Assembly (NCBI GenBank): GCA_039193455.1
Contig: JBCCWO010000014.1
Coordinates: 26,424-90,423, forward strand
Length of the DNA stretch: 64,000 nt
From: JBCBGF01 sp039193455
GTDB taxonomy: Bacteria; Pseudomonadota; Alphaproteobacteria; Rhodobacterales; Rhodobacteraceae
Direction of reading: 5' to 3'
Part shown: in pieces, positions 50,201 to 59,459 of the stretch
Layout of the letters: each line of letters opens with the position of its first letter
Position numbering within the stretch: the stretch's first letter is position 1
Notes under the pieces: model-generated
What the model was told of the DNA's origin: nothing
Database searches by the model: none
Seen by the model: the letters and a program-made list of their open reading frames with translations, nothing else
Program-made: the position numbers and the translations under genes

Positions 50201-52971
50201 CACTGACCCAACCGATCGAGAAGCGCGGGCACATGCACCTGATCGGACTTATAGTTCCCGGTCAGCACATGCATGATCAGATTGACCCCGAAGCGATAGG
50301 CAATCTCGCGCTGCCGCTCTCCGGTAAAGCCGCGGCCGACGGGGAACATCTGCCGCCCATTGGCATCGGTGGCCCAGGCCGCGGCCCAGTCGTTGCCGCC
50401 GATGACCACCGGCGTGACGTTGTCGTTGAGGTTGCGGAACGGCATCCCTTCGGCCCGCTGCGCATCTGCCGGGGCGGCTTCGACCCAGACATCGCGGCTG
50501 ACGTGGCGGCCGGGGAAGTCCTGCAACAGATAAAACGTGCGCGTCAGCACGTGGTCGTCCGGAATGGGCTCGAGCGGCGGAATGTCCAACGGGCGCGCCA
50601 GTTCCTGAAGCTTGCGGCCCGCCGGGCTGCCGCCGCCGAAGCGGCTGATATCGGCATCGCGGGTGTCAAAAACGATCATGCCACCGGTGCGCAGATAAGT
50701 GTTGAGCCGGGCATAGGCCTCGGCCGACGGGGTCGGCTGCGATGGCGTGACGGGCCAGTAGAGGATCGGGAAGAAGGACAGCTCGTCCATCTCGAGGTTC
50801 ACCGCGATCGGATCGGCGGGCTCGATCGAGGTGCGGCTGAAAAGAACATCCGACAGACCCCGCAACCCCGCAGCGGCCATATCGTCCAGCGTTGCGTCCC
50901 CGGTGACGACGTGGGCCAGGACCACCTCAGTGGTCGCCGACAGCGCAAAGTCATCCAACGCCGGGCTCTGGGCGTCGGCCCCGTGGGGAGCAACCAGAAA
51001 GGCGGCGAGGAACAGGGCGGCAACCCCGGGACGCGGCCCGGTCAGACGGCCTGACAGCCAAAGCGCGGCCAGAATATCCAGCATCAGCATAAACACGGCC
51101 CCTGTCAGAAAGGCCCCTTTCAGGGCGGTCTCGCGTTGCACTGCGAGGCCTTCGATGGCGACCCGTGCGGGCCAGACCGCTGGCGCAATCTCGGTGTCGT
51201 CGTTTACGGCGTTCAGGGCCAGCCGCTGATCTTCGCCGACATAAAGCCCGGGGCGCAGATCGGGCCCAGTGACGGGATCGACCAAAACCTCGCCCGGGAT
51301 CCCGGGCAAAACGCCCGCATCGATTACCTCGCCAAAGCCGGTCAGCACCTGATCGGGCGTCCATGTCGTGCCTGCCAGATCCTCGGCACTTGGGCTTGCC
51401 GGACGGGTAGAGACGGCAAGCCGCTCCAGCATCTGCACGAACAGTCCCGACAGTGGCAGCGTCGACCACTCGGCATTGGCGGTGACGTGGAAGAGCACGA
51501 TCTGCCCCTGCTCCACCCGCTTGCGCGTCACCAGCGGGGTGCCATCGGCGAGCGATGCGATGGTGCGTTCGGCCAGCGTTGGATCGGGTTGCGCCATGAC
51601 CTGGGCGGTGACCGTAACCTCATGGCTCACCGACAGCCCGAAGAAAGGGGATTCCGCGGTGAAGGCGCGCAGAGCCTTGGGTTCGCCCCAGCTCATGGCG
51701 CCGCCGACAGTCCGGCCCCCGGCCCGCAGCCGTACCGGCATCAGCGGGTCTTCTTCACCCCGGCTCACATCGCTGGCCGCCAATCGCGGCCCGGCAAAAC
51801 GCACCAGCAACCCGCCGGACTCGACCCAGCTTAGCAGCGGCTCAGCCTCGCCCGAGGAAATCGTTGCCACATCGGCCAGAACAATCGCGTCAGGGTTGGC
51901 GAGCAGAATATCCGCAAGCCGCCCTTCGATCAGTTCCGCAGTGGGTTCGAGCGCCTGTTCGAGGTAGTGGGTCGGCGACAAGAGCTCGAGCCCTTCGCGA
52001 TCATCGCGCCCGGCGATCAACGCGACCTCGCGCCGCCGCAGCGCGTCGTCGGTCAGCGTGACCGCCCCGGCCGATCGTGTGCCTTCGACCTCGAACCGGC
52101 TGATCCGATTGCGCAGCTCGGGTGGAAGCGACAGCTCGGTCTCTGACGTGGTCTCAGATGGCGCAAATGTCATGTCCACCCGCGCCAGCACGCGCTGCGT
52201 GCCGTTTGGATCGACGCCCTGCGCGGCGACGCCAACCGTCAGCGGCTCACCCGCCGTGGCTCGGTCGGCGCGCAGAAGGATCCGCCCGTCCTCAAACTGC
52301 ACCGGGCGCAGCGCCACAAGTGGGCGCGCGCTTTGGAAGACGGTGACGTTGCCCTGTGCTTCCGCCCGCTCAAGCAGCGCCTCGCGCCAGTCCTGCGACA
52401 GCCCGTCGGACATCCAGAACGTGTCGAACGTGCCCTCTGCGGTCGCGTCCCACCACGCCAGCACGTCCTCGCCGCGGGGCACCCAGGGCTGGGGCTCCAG
52501 GCTGGGCAATCGCGCGCGCCATGCCTCGGCCGGTTGGAACGGCAATGCGCCCGCGGGCAGGTCGGTCAGCGATACCACGGCGGCCGGGCGGCCCATCCGG
52601 GTCGCCTCGGCCAGCAGGGCATCGACCCGGTCGATCTGGCGCGACCAGTCGCGCGCATCCGCCCAGGTGCCGTCGATCACCACCAAGAGCGGGCCGTCGC
52701 CCTGACGTTCCGCCTGCGGGTTCAGAACCGGGCCCGCAAAGGCGACGATCACCGCCGCGATGGCAAGCGTCCTGAGCAGCAACAGCCACCAGGGCGTCTT
52801 GTCCGTTTCGTTCTGGTCATCTTCAAGCCCGAGCAGCAGGGTCACCGCCGGGAAAAGCCGCCGGATCGGCGCCGGTGGCACCGCGCGCAAGAGGAACCAC
52901 AGGATCGGAAGGGCGATCAGGCCCAAAAGCAGCCAGGGCGCCGTGAAGCCAAGGGATCCCAGTGTCAGCAT
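50200..52971 (-). CDS. BatA-like/DUF4159 membrane protein
   Basis: The 923-aa protein begins with the Bat-type double helix (LGFTAPWLLLGLIALPILWFLLRAVPP, then KTPWWLLLLRTLAIAAVIVAFAGPVLNP). A VWA-like region follows (LLVVIDGTWADARDWSRQ) in which DxSxS is lost, then a long beta/Rossmann region, a further membrane segment (about 660-690), and a C-terminal DUF4159 domain (about 710-920: ILYWPVTPSQPTPSAEAYARLNTYLRTGGMIVFDTRD, RTFYLLQDFPGR). The start at 52971 overlaps the DUF58 stop (TGATG). It is anchored in the inner membrane and works with MoxR and DUF58, a system tied to aerotolerance or metal-enzyme activation in other bacteria. Confidence 0.85.
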   Translation of the reverse strand: MLTLGSLGFTAPWLLLGLIALPILWFLLRAVPPAPIRRLFPAVTLLLGLEDDQNETDKTPWWLLLLRTLAIAAVIVAFAGPVLNPQAERQGDGPLLVVIDGTWADARDWSRQIDRVDALLAEATRMGRPAAVVSLTDLPAGALPFQPAEAWRARLPSLEPQPWVPRGEDVLAWWDATAEGTFDTFWMSDGLSQDWREALLERAEAQGNVTVFQSARPLVALRPVQFEDGRILLRADRATAGEPLTVGVAAQGVDPNGTQRVLARVDMTFAPSETTSETELSLPPELRNRISRFEVEGTRSAGAVTLTDDALRRREVALIAGRDDREGLELLSPTHYLEQALEPTAELIEGRLADILLANPDAIVLADVATISSGEAEPLLSWVESGGLLVRFAGPRLAASDVSRGEEDPLMPVRLRAGGRTVGGAMSWGEPKALRAFTAESPFFGLSVSHEVTVTAQVMAQPDPTLAERTIASLADGTPLVTRKRVEQGQIVLFHVTANAEWSTLPLSGLFVQMLERLAVSTRPASPSAEDLAGTTWTPDQVLTGFGEVIDAGVLPGIPGEVLVDPVTGPDLRPGLYVGEDQRLALNAVNDDTEIAPAVWPARVAIEGLAVQRETALKGAFLTGAVFMLMLDILAALWLSGRLTGPRPGVAALFLAAFLVAPHGADAQSPALDDFALSATTEVVLAHVVTGDATLDDMAAAGLRGLSDVLFSRTSIEPADPIAVNLEMDELSFFPILYWPVTPSQPTPSAEAYARLNTYLRTGGMIVFDTRDADISRFGGGSPAGRKLQELARPLDIPPLEPIPDDHVLTRTFYLLQDFPGRHVSRDVWVEAAPADAQRAEGMPFRNLNDNVTPVVIGGNDWAAAWATDANGRQMFPVGRGFTGERQREIAYRFGVNLIMHVLTGNYKSDQVHVPALLDRLGQ

Positions 52972-53846
52972 CAGTGCACGCGCTCCAATGCCTGGTACAT
53001 CCACAACAGCGCGGCTGTTGCCGACTGGTCGGTGTGGTGCGTCGAAAACTGCCACCCGGTCAGCCGGGCCAAATTGGTTAGGGCATCCTTGCGTTCGGCG
53101 AGACGCTCAAGATACCGGTCACGCAGGTCACGCGCGCGGCGCGTCTCGTGGCTGAGCGTGCCCGCGACAGAATCGAAAATCGTCCGCCCATCAAAGGGAA
53201 ACGCTTCCTCCTGCGGGTCGAGGACCTGCAACAGAACACCTTCGACCCCGCGATCCGCCGCCTTGGTCATTGCCCGTTCAACCGGGGAAAGATCGCCGAG
53301 GAAATCGGAAACGAACACCGCCTGCGCATGCGCCGGAAGCCCGCGCACCACCGGCTCGGCGTAATCGGCATCTTCCGACTCATCGCTCAGCGCCGCCGCG
53401 AGCCGCATCAGCTGCAACTCACCCGAGCGTGGCGGCAGCGACAGGTCGGCAAGCCCAACACGCTCTCCTCCGCGGATGAGCAGAACCGCAATGGCCAAGG
53501 CCAGGGTGCGAGCGCTAAGAAACTTGGTGGGCAGGTTCGGGGTCGAGGCAAAGCGCATCGACTGCCCCGGATCCGCCCAGATCACGATGCTTTGCGCCGC
53601 CTGCCATTCCTTTTCCCGCACGAAATGCACGTCCGAGCGGGCCGACCGTCGCCAGTCGACCATCCGGGCCTCATCACCTGGCTGGGCGGGACGATATTGC
53701 CAGAACTCGTCACCCGTGCCCGCGCGGCGCCGACCATGCTCTCCCAACTGCACCGACGAGGCCAGATGATCGGCCGCCGCGAGCAGCGGTGGCAGAGGCC
53801 CGGCAAGATCTTCGGCTGTTGAGCGAAGGTCGGCGGCTTTGATCAC
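52971..53846 (-). CDS. DUF58 domain protein (MoxR partner)
   Basis: The 291-aa protein has the DUF58 block: GRRRAGTGDEFWQYRPAQPGDEARMVDWRRSARSDVHFVREKEWQAAQSIVIWADPGQSM, a VWA-like fold in which the MIDAS aspartate and serine survive as DPGQS. The usual N-terminal membrane helices of DUF58 proteins are absent, so it may be soluble and held by its partners. The start is GTG 53846 overlapping the MoxR stop as GTGA, and its stop overlaps the next gene, giving tight coupling of the three. Confidence 0.9.
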   Translation of the reverse strand: MIKAADLRSTAEDLAGPLPPLLAAADHLASSVQLGEHGRRRAGTGDEFWQYRPAQPGDEARMVDWRRSARSDVHFVREKEWQAAQSIVIWADPGQSMRFASTPNLPTKFLSARTLALAIAVLLIRGGERVGLADLSLPPRSGELQLMRLAAALSDESEDADYAEPVVRGLPAHAQAVFVSDFLGDLSPVERAMTKAADRGVEGVLLQVLDPQEEAFPFDGRTIFDSVAGTLSHETRRARDLRDRYLERLAERKDALTNLARLTGWQFSTHHTDQSATAALLWMYQALERVH

Positions 53847-54850
53847 GCGGCAACCTCAACCCGCGTCACACGGTCGGCCACCTCGGCGATCACGCCGCCA
53901 AGATCCGCGCCGCGCGCCCGGGCCGCAAATGTCAGCGCCATGCGGTGGCTCAGCACCGGCGCGGCCATCGAGGCCACATCTTCCGCAGACGGTGCCAAGC
54001 GACCATCGAGCAGGGCCCGCGCCCGCACCGTCAGCATCAGAGACTGTGCTGCCCGCGGCCCGGGGCCCCAGCCCACGTTCTGGCGCACCATCTCCGGCGC
54101 GGCCTCATCTTCCGGGCGACACGCGCGGACCAGATCAAGAATAAGCTCCATCACAGCCTCGCCCACCGGCATGCGGCGCACCAGTTCCTGTGCGGCGATC
54201 AGTTCGGCGGGTTCAAACACCCGGGTAGACGTGCTTTCGCTGACGCCCGTGGTCGCAATCAGAATGTCGCGCTCGGTGTCGCGATCGGGGTACGGCACAT
54301 CGATCTGAACGAGGAATCGGTCAAGCTGCGCCTCGGGCAGCGGATATGTGCCCTCTTGCTCAATCGGGTTCTGGGTGGCGAGCACGTGGAACGGTGCGGG
54401 CAGCGGATGCGGCTGGCCCGCGATCGTCACCGACTTTTCCTGCATCGCCTGCAACAGCGCCGACTGTGTGCGGGGGCTGGCCCGGTTGATTTCATCGGCC
54501 ATCAAAAGCTGGCAGAAAATCGGGCCCTCTATGAATTTGAACGTCCGGCTGCCATCGGCGCCGGTCTCCAACACCTCTGATCCAAGGATATCCGCGGGCA
54601 TCAGGTCCGGCGTGAACTGCACCCGCGCGCCATCAAGGCCCAGAACGGTCGACAAAGTGTCCACGAGACGGGTTTTTCCCAGGCCCGGCAAGCCGATCAG
54701 CAAACCGTGACCGCCGCACAGGATCGAGGACAACACCAGATCAACCACCCGCGGCTGGCCGATAAAGCGTTGTGTGATGCTTGACTTGGCCTCGGCCAGC
54801 TTGGCCCCCAGCGCTTCAATTTCGGCCACAAGATCGGGGCTATCGCTCAT
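53843..54850 (-). CDS. MoxR-family AAA+ ATPase
   Basis: The 335-aa ATPase has Walker A GLPGLGKTR, Walker B LLMADEINRASP, sensor 1 LATQNPIEQEGTYPLPEAQLDRF and the MoxR-type lid helices ending RVTRVEVAA. MoxR ATPases act as chaperones that insert metals or assemble complexes together with VWA proteins. ATG 54850 (MSDSPDL, with GGAG upstream) is preferred to in-frame ATGs at 54883 and 54910. It heads the leftward MoxR-DUF58-DUF4159-VWA/GATase-GNAT operon and is divergent from the DUF1285 gene, with an 86-bp spacer for promoters. Confidence 0.93.
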   Translation of the reverse strand: MSDSPDLVAEIEALGAKLAEAKSSITQRFIGQPRVVDLVLSSILCGGHGLLIGLPGLGKTRLVDTLSTVLGLDGARVQFTPDLMPADILGSEVLETGADGSRTFKFIEGPIFCQLLMADEINRASPRTQSALLQAMQEKSVTIAGQPHPLPAPFHVLATQNPIEQEGTYPLPEAQLDRFLVQIDVPYPDRDTERDILIATTGVSESTSTRVFEPAELIAAQELVRRMPVGEAVMELILDLVRACRPEDEAAPEMVRQNVGWGPGPRAAQSLMLTVRARALLDGRLAPSAEDVASMAAPVLSHRMALTFAARARGADLGGVIAEVADRVTRVEVAA

Positions 54851-54936
54851 CAGGGGGGTCTCCGTGGTTGAATATGGGGCCATTAAACGGAAGTATCTCG
54901 GCAAGGACAAATGGCAAAAATGTTAACACCGCATTC

Positions 54937-55515
54937 ATGACGCAACCCTCCGCCGAAAGCCTCGCAGACAGCGCTCGTGCTGCATCCAAAGGCGGTTTGC
55001 CGCCGGTGCATCTGTGGAACCCTCCGTTCTGCGGCGACCTCGACATGCGGATCGCAAGGGATGGCACTTGGTTCTATCTGGGCACGCCAATCGGACGCGC
55101 AAGCCTTGTGCGCCTGTTTTCCTCGATCCTGCGCAAGGATGGCGAGGATTACTTTCTGGTCACGCCGGTCGAAAAGGTCGGCATCACTGTCGACGACGCC
55201 CCTTTTGTGGCGATCGATTTTGAGGTGACGGGAACGGGCGACGCCCAGATCGTGACGTTCGAGACGCATGTGGGCGACACCGTTGCGGCCGGCCCCGATC
55301 ACCCCATCCGCGTGGTGCGCGATGAAACGACGGGTGAACCTTCGCCCTATGTGCTGGTGCGGGCCAATCTGGAGGCGCTGATCGATCGCAAGAGCTTTTA
55401 TCGGCTGGTGGAGATTGGGGTGCATCAGGAATTTGAGGGAGAACGTTGGTTCGGGCTTTGGTCGGGCGGTGCGTTCTTTCCCGTGATCCCATCGGCAGAG
55501 TTGGTTGAAGGCTAG
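54937..55515 (+). CDS. DUF1285 domain protein
   Basis: The 192-aa protein matches DUF1285: PPVHLWNPPFCGDLDMRIARDGTWFYLGTPIGRASLVRLFSSILRKDGEDYFLVTPVEKVGITVDDAPFVAID, then YVLVRANLEALIDRKSFYRLVEIG and GLWSGGAFFPV. The structure of the family is a small beta-barrel pair of unknown function. It is found beside MoxR operons in Rhodobacterales. The ATG at 54937 is chosen from the divergent spacing and family N-termini. It lies 55 bp ahead of polA. Confidence 0.88.
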   Translation: MTQPSAESLADSARAASKGGLPPVHLWNPPFCGDLDMRIARDGTWFYLGTPIGRASLVRLFSSILRKDGEDYFLVTPVEKVGITVDDAPFVAIDFEVTGTGDAQIVTFETHVGDTVAAGPDHPIRVVRDETTGEPSPYVLVRANLEALIDRKSFYRLVEIGVHQEFEGERWFGLWSGGAFFPVIPSAELVEG

Positions 55516-55570
55516 CCGCCAACACCCCGCACACCTATAAGCGTTGCAGACGACATCCGGGGGCATTCGC

Positions 55571-58366
55571 ATGAGTTTCGGCAAAGGACACCACCTGCAT
55601 CTGGTGGACGGCTCGGCCTTTATCTTCCGCGCCTATCACGCGCTGCCCCCGCTCACCCGCAAGTCCGATGGATTGCCAGTGGGCGCGGTGTCAGGCTTCG
55701 TCAATATGCTGTGGAAGATGGTCGAGGATAACAAAGGCCCCGACGCGCCGACCCATGCTGCCGTGGTGTTCGACAAGGGCAGCCATACCTTCCGCAACGA
55801 CCTCTATGATCTCTACAAGGCCAACCGCGACGAGATGCCCGAGGATTTGCGTCCGCAGATCCCGCTGACCCGCGACGCCACCCGCGCCTTCAACCTCGCC
55901 TGTCTGGAACAGGAAGGGTTCGAGGCCGATGACATTATCGCCACGTTGGCCTGCCGTGCTCGCGACGCCGGGGGCCGGGTCACGATCATCTCATCGGACA
56001 AGGATCTGATGCAGCTCGTCGGCGACGGGGTCGAGATGTACGACGCCATGAAGAACCGCCGGATCGGGGTGGAAGGCGTCGAGGAGAAGTTCGGCGTGGG
56101 CCCCGACCGCGTGGTCGATGTCCAGGCGCTGGCGGGCGACAGCGTCGACAACGTGCCGGGTGCGCCGGGGATCGGGGTGAAAACGGCGGCGCTTCTGATC
56201 AACGAATTCGGCGATCTGGAGACGCTTCTGGAACGCGCCGAAGAGATCAAGCAACCCAAGCGGCGTCAGACGCTGATCGACAATGCCGATCAGATCCGAC
56301 TGTCGAAGCGCCTGGTGCAGCTCGATTGCGAGATGGAGCTCGACTATGCGCTCGACACGCTGGAGGTGAAGGATCCCGAACCCAGCGCGCTTCTCGACTT
56401 CCTCACCGCGATGGAGTTCCGCACGATCACCAAGCGGGTCGCGGACACGCTGGGGGTCGAGGCCCCGGTGATCGCCGACGCCCCCGCCCCGGCGATTGAG
56501 ACACCCGAAGCCGAAGCGGTGCCCTTCGACGCCGACACCTATGAAAAGGTCACCACCGAAGCCGCCCTGCAAACCTGGATCGACACGGCCTATGCCCGCG
56601 GCTGGGTCGCCGTGGATACCGAAACGACCGCGCTCAACGAGATGACGGCCGAGCTGGTCGGGATATCCCTCGCCGTTGAAGCTGGCACGGCCTGCTACAT
56701 CCCCCTCGCCCACAAAGCGGCGGCGACCGACGATCTCTTTGGCTCGGACGCGCTGGCCGAGGGGCAAATGTCGATGGACACTGCGCTGGCCATGCTCAAA
56801 CCGCTGCTCGAGGACGCGTCCGTCCTCAAGATCGGTCAGAACATGAAGTACGACGCCAAGATTTTTGCCCGCTACAGCGTCGACGTCGCCCCCATCGATG
56901 ACACCATGCTGATGAGCTACGCGATGAACGCGGGGCTGCACAATCACGGGATGGATCAGCTGTCTGAGCGCTATCTCAGCCACAACCCCATCGAGATCAA
57001 ATCGCTGCTGGGCACCGGCAAATCCGCGATCACCTTCGACAAGGTGCCGGTGGACGACGCGGTGAAATACGCCGCGGAAGACGCCGATATCACCCTGCGC
57101 CTGTGGCAGTCCTTCAAGCCGCAACTGCATACCAAACGCGTCACGACCGTCTATGAGACGCTCGAACGTCCCATGGTGCCGGTCCTGGCCGAGATGGAGA
57201 TGTCGGGCATCAAGGTCGACCGCGACACGCTGAGCCGGATGTCCAATGCCTTCGCGCAAAAGATGGCGCAGCTCGAAGACGAGATACAGGGACTGGCGGG
57301 TGAGAAGTTCAATGTCGGCTCGCCCGCGCAGGTGGGCGAGATCCTGTTCGAGCGCATGGGCCTGCCCGGCGGCAAAAAGGGCAAGACCGGCAAGTACTCG
57401 ACCCCGGCGGACGTGCTGGAAGACCTTGCCACCGAGCACGAATTGCCCGCCCGCGTGATCGACTGGCGGCAACTGTCGAAACTCAAATCGACCTATACCG
57501 ACGCCCTGCAGGAACATATCAACACCGACACGGGCCGCGTCCACACCTCCTACTCCATCGCGGGCGCCAACACGGGCCGCCTCGCGTCCACCGACCCCAA
57601 CCTGCAGAACATCCCTGTCCGGACCGAGGAAGGTCGCCGCATTCGCGAGGCCTTCGTGGCCGAGCCCGGCCGCACCCTCGTCAGCCTCGACTACTCGCAG
57701 ATCGAACTGCGCATCCTTGCCCATATCGCCGATATCGAGGCACTGAAGCAGGCCTTCCGCGAAGGGCAGGACATTCACGCCGCCACCGCGTCGGAGATGT
57801 TCAATGTGCCGCTCGATGAGATGACGCCCGAGGTCCGCCGCCAGGCCAAGGCGATCAATTTCGGCGTGATCTACGGCATCTCGGGCTTTGGCCTCGCCCG
57901 CAACCTGCGCATCCCGCGCGATGAGGCGCAGGGCTTTATCGACCGCTATTTCGAACGCTTTCCCGGTATCCGACAGTACATGGACGATACGGTGGCGTTT
58001 GCGAAGGAACACGGGCGGGTCGAGACGCTGTTCGGTCGCAAGATCAACACGCCCGAGATCAACGCCAAGGGTCCCCACGCCGGTTTCGCCCGCCGCGCCG
58101 CAATCAACGCGCCGATCCAGGGGACGGCGGCTGACGTGATCCGGCGCGCGATGGTTCGGATGCCTGCCGCCATCGCAGACCTGCCCGCCAAGATGCTGCT
58201 GCAAGTCCACGATGAGCTGCTCTTCGAGGTTGAGGACGCCGCCGTCGACGATCTGATCGGCACAGCGCGCGCCGTGATGGAGGGGGCCGCCGACCCCGCG
58301 GTCAAATTCTCGGTCCCGCTGGTGGTGGATGCGGGCCAGGGCGCGAACTGGGCCGAGGCGCATTAG
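55571..58366 (+). CDS. polA: DNA polymerase I
   Basis: The 931-aa enzyme has all three domains. The 5'-3' exonuclease is at about 1-300 (HLVDGSAFIFRAYHA, EADDIIATLA, SSDKDLMQLV, GVKTAALLI). The 3'-5' exonuclease is at about 330-530 with the DxE motif intact (AVDTETTALN), so proofreading is likely retained. The polymerase is at about 540-931 with motif A SLDYSQIELRILAH, motif B RRQAKAINFGVIYG and motif C LQVHDELLFEV. It fills gaps and removes RNA primers. ATG 55571 follows a GGGGG ribosome site. The stop overlaps the next start (TAGTG). Confidence 0.97.
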   Translation: MSFGKGHHLHLVDGSAFIFRAYHALPPLTRKSDGLPVGAVSGFVNMLWKMVEDNKGPDAPTHAAVVFDKGSHTFRNDLYDLYKANRDEMPEDLRPQIPLTRDATRAFNLACLEQEGFEADDIIATLACRARDAGGRVTIISSDKDLMQLVGDGVEMYDAMKNRRIGVEGVEEKFGVGPDRVVDVQALAGDSVDNVPGAPGIGVKTAALLINEFGDLETLLERAEEIKQPKRRQTLIDNADQIRLSKRLVQLDCEMELDYALDTLEVKDPEPSALLDFLTAMEFRTITKRVADTLGVEAPVIADAPAPAIETPEAEAVPFDADTYEKVTTEAALQTWIDTAYARGWVAVDTETTALNEMTAELVGISLAVEAGTACYIPLAHKAAATDDLFGSDALAEGQMSMDTALAMLKPLLEDASVLKIGQNMKYDAKIFARYSVDVAPIDDTMLMSYAMNAGLHNHGMDQLSERYLSHNPIEIKSLLGTGKSAITFDKVPVDDAVKYAAEDADITLRLWQSFKPQLHTKRVTTVYETLERPMVPVLAEMEMSGIKVDRDTLSRMSNAFAQKMAQLEDEIQGLAGEKFNVGSPAQVGEILFERMGLPGGKKGKTGKYSTPADVLEDLATEHELPARVIDWRQLSKLKSTYTDALQEHINTDTGRVHTSYSIAGANTGRLASTDPNLQNIPVRTEEGRRIREAFVAEPGRTLVSLDYSQIELRILAHIADIEALKQAFREGQDIHAATASEMFNVPLDEMTPEVRRQAKAINFGVIYGISGFGLARNLRIPRDEAQGFIDRYFERFPGIRQYMDDTVAFAKEHGRVETLFGRKINTPEINAKGPHAGFARRAAINAPIQGTAADVIRRAMVRMPAAIADLPAKMLLQVHDELLFEVEDAAVDDLIGTARAVMEGAADPAVKFSVPLVVDAGQGANWAEAH

Positions 58367-58875
58367 TGACCTACACCATCACATTTGTGGATGAGATCAC
58401 CGACCGCGGCGCCCTGGCCGGGATCACGCACCGCTACTATTCTTTCATGGTCCCGAAACTCGTCGCCATGGGCGGGCCCAAATTCAACCCCGACGATCTG
58501 GTCGAAGACACCCTGCGCGCCATCTCTGGCTTTCTGCCCCCCTCGGGCCGCGTTGCGCTGGCCCATGACGCCGCCGGCCGGTTGGTCGGCTGCGGGATGA
58601 TGCGCACCTGCGCGCCGGGGGCCGTGGAACTCAAGCGCCTCTTCGTACTGCCCGAGTGCCAGGGCAGCGGGCTGGGGCGGCGCCTTGTGGAAGCACGCCT
58701 AGAGGAAGCGCGGGGCATGGGAATGACGCATGCCTATGCCGACGCATTCAAGAACAACGTACCCATGCAGAAGCTCTATGAGACTTTGGGGTTCGCGCCG
58801 TGCGAGCGGTATGAGGGCATCGACGAGTACGACGAACTCACCGAATTCATGATCTACCGCCGCCTGACCCTGTAG
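58366..58875 (+). CDS. GNAT-family N-acetyltransferase
   Basis: The 169-aa protein shows GNAT motif A (VELKRLFVLPECQGSGLGRRLVEARLEEARGMGM, with QGSGLG for acetyl-CoA) and motif B (VPMQKLYETLGFAPCERY). The likely start is GTG 58366, overlapping the polA stop as TAGTG, which suggests coupling to polA by transcript. The substrate is unknown; it is not a close copy of the GNAT at 47596. Confidence 0.87.
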   Translation: MTYTITFVDEITDRGALAGITHRYYSFMVPKLVAMGGPKFNPDDLVEDTLRAISGFLPPSGRVALAHDAAGRLVGCGMMRTCAPGAVELKRLFVLPECQGSGLGRRLVEARLEEARGMGMTHAYADAFKNNVPMQKLYETLGFAPCERYEGIDEYDELTEFMIYRRLTL

Positions 58876-59445
58876 ATGAGCAAGGACGCCCCACGCATCG
58901 AATTTCCCACCCGCGCCGCTTTGCGTGCTTGGCTGTCCGACAACCACGCCGACAGCGGCTCGGTCTGGGCCGTGACCTACAAAAAACATCACCCAAACTA
59001 CCTGCCCTTCGGCGAGGTGGTCGAAGAACTGATCTGCTGGGGCTGGATCGACAGTTCGGTGCGCGGTGTCGATGAAGATCGCATGATGCACCTGATCTCA
59101 CCGCGCAAGGATGGCTCGGCCTGGTCGGCGGTGAACAAGGAAATCGTGGCGCGCATGCGGGCGGACGGCCAGATGACGCCCGCGGGTGAGGATCGGATCG
59201 CCGTGGCCGAGGCCAACGGGATGTGGACATTCCTCGACGATGTCGAACGCCTTGAGCGTCCGCCCGACCTCGACACCGCCCTCGGCGCGTTGATCGACGG
59301 GTGGGAGGCCTACCCCCGGTCGGTCAAGCGCGGGACGCTGGAGTGGATCAAGCAGGCCAAAACTCCGCCCACCCGCGACAAGCGGATTGCGGATGTGGTG
59401 GCGAGCCTTGAGGCCGGGCTGCGACCGTCACCGTTTCGGCGCTAG
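58876..59445 (+). CDS. YdeI/OmpD-associated family protein
   Basis: The 189-aa protein starts immediately after the preceding stop (TAG-ATG). It has the YdeI signature: FPTRAALRAWLSDNHADSGSVWAVTYKKHHPNYLPFGEVVEELICWGWIDS and HLISPRKDGSAWSAVNKEIVARMRADGQMTPAGEDRIAVAEANG, then GALIDGWEAYPRSVKRGTLEWIKQAKTPPTRDKRIADVV. The family is linked to resistance phenotypes in enterobacteria, but its biochemical role is not known. It ends the polA run, 14 bp from the convergent M3 peptidase. Confidence 0.88.
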   Translation: MSKDAPRIEFPTRAALRAWLSDNHADSGSVWAVTYKKHHPNYLPFGEVVEELICWGWIDSSVRGVDEDRMMHLISPRKDGSAWSAVNKEIVARMRADGQMTPAGEDRIAVAEANGMWTFLDDVERLERPPDLDTALGALIDGWEAYPRSVKRGTLEWIKQAKTPPTRDKRIADVVASLEAGLRPSPFRR

Positions 59446-59459
59446 GGCGATGGCGGGCA

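Noticed and set aside
55991..58363. A 790-codon open frame antisense to polA
   Set aside because: It mirrors polA codon structure, is rich in Arg/His/Gly/Val and has no family motifs; long antisense frames are expected in high-GC genes.
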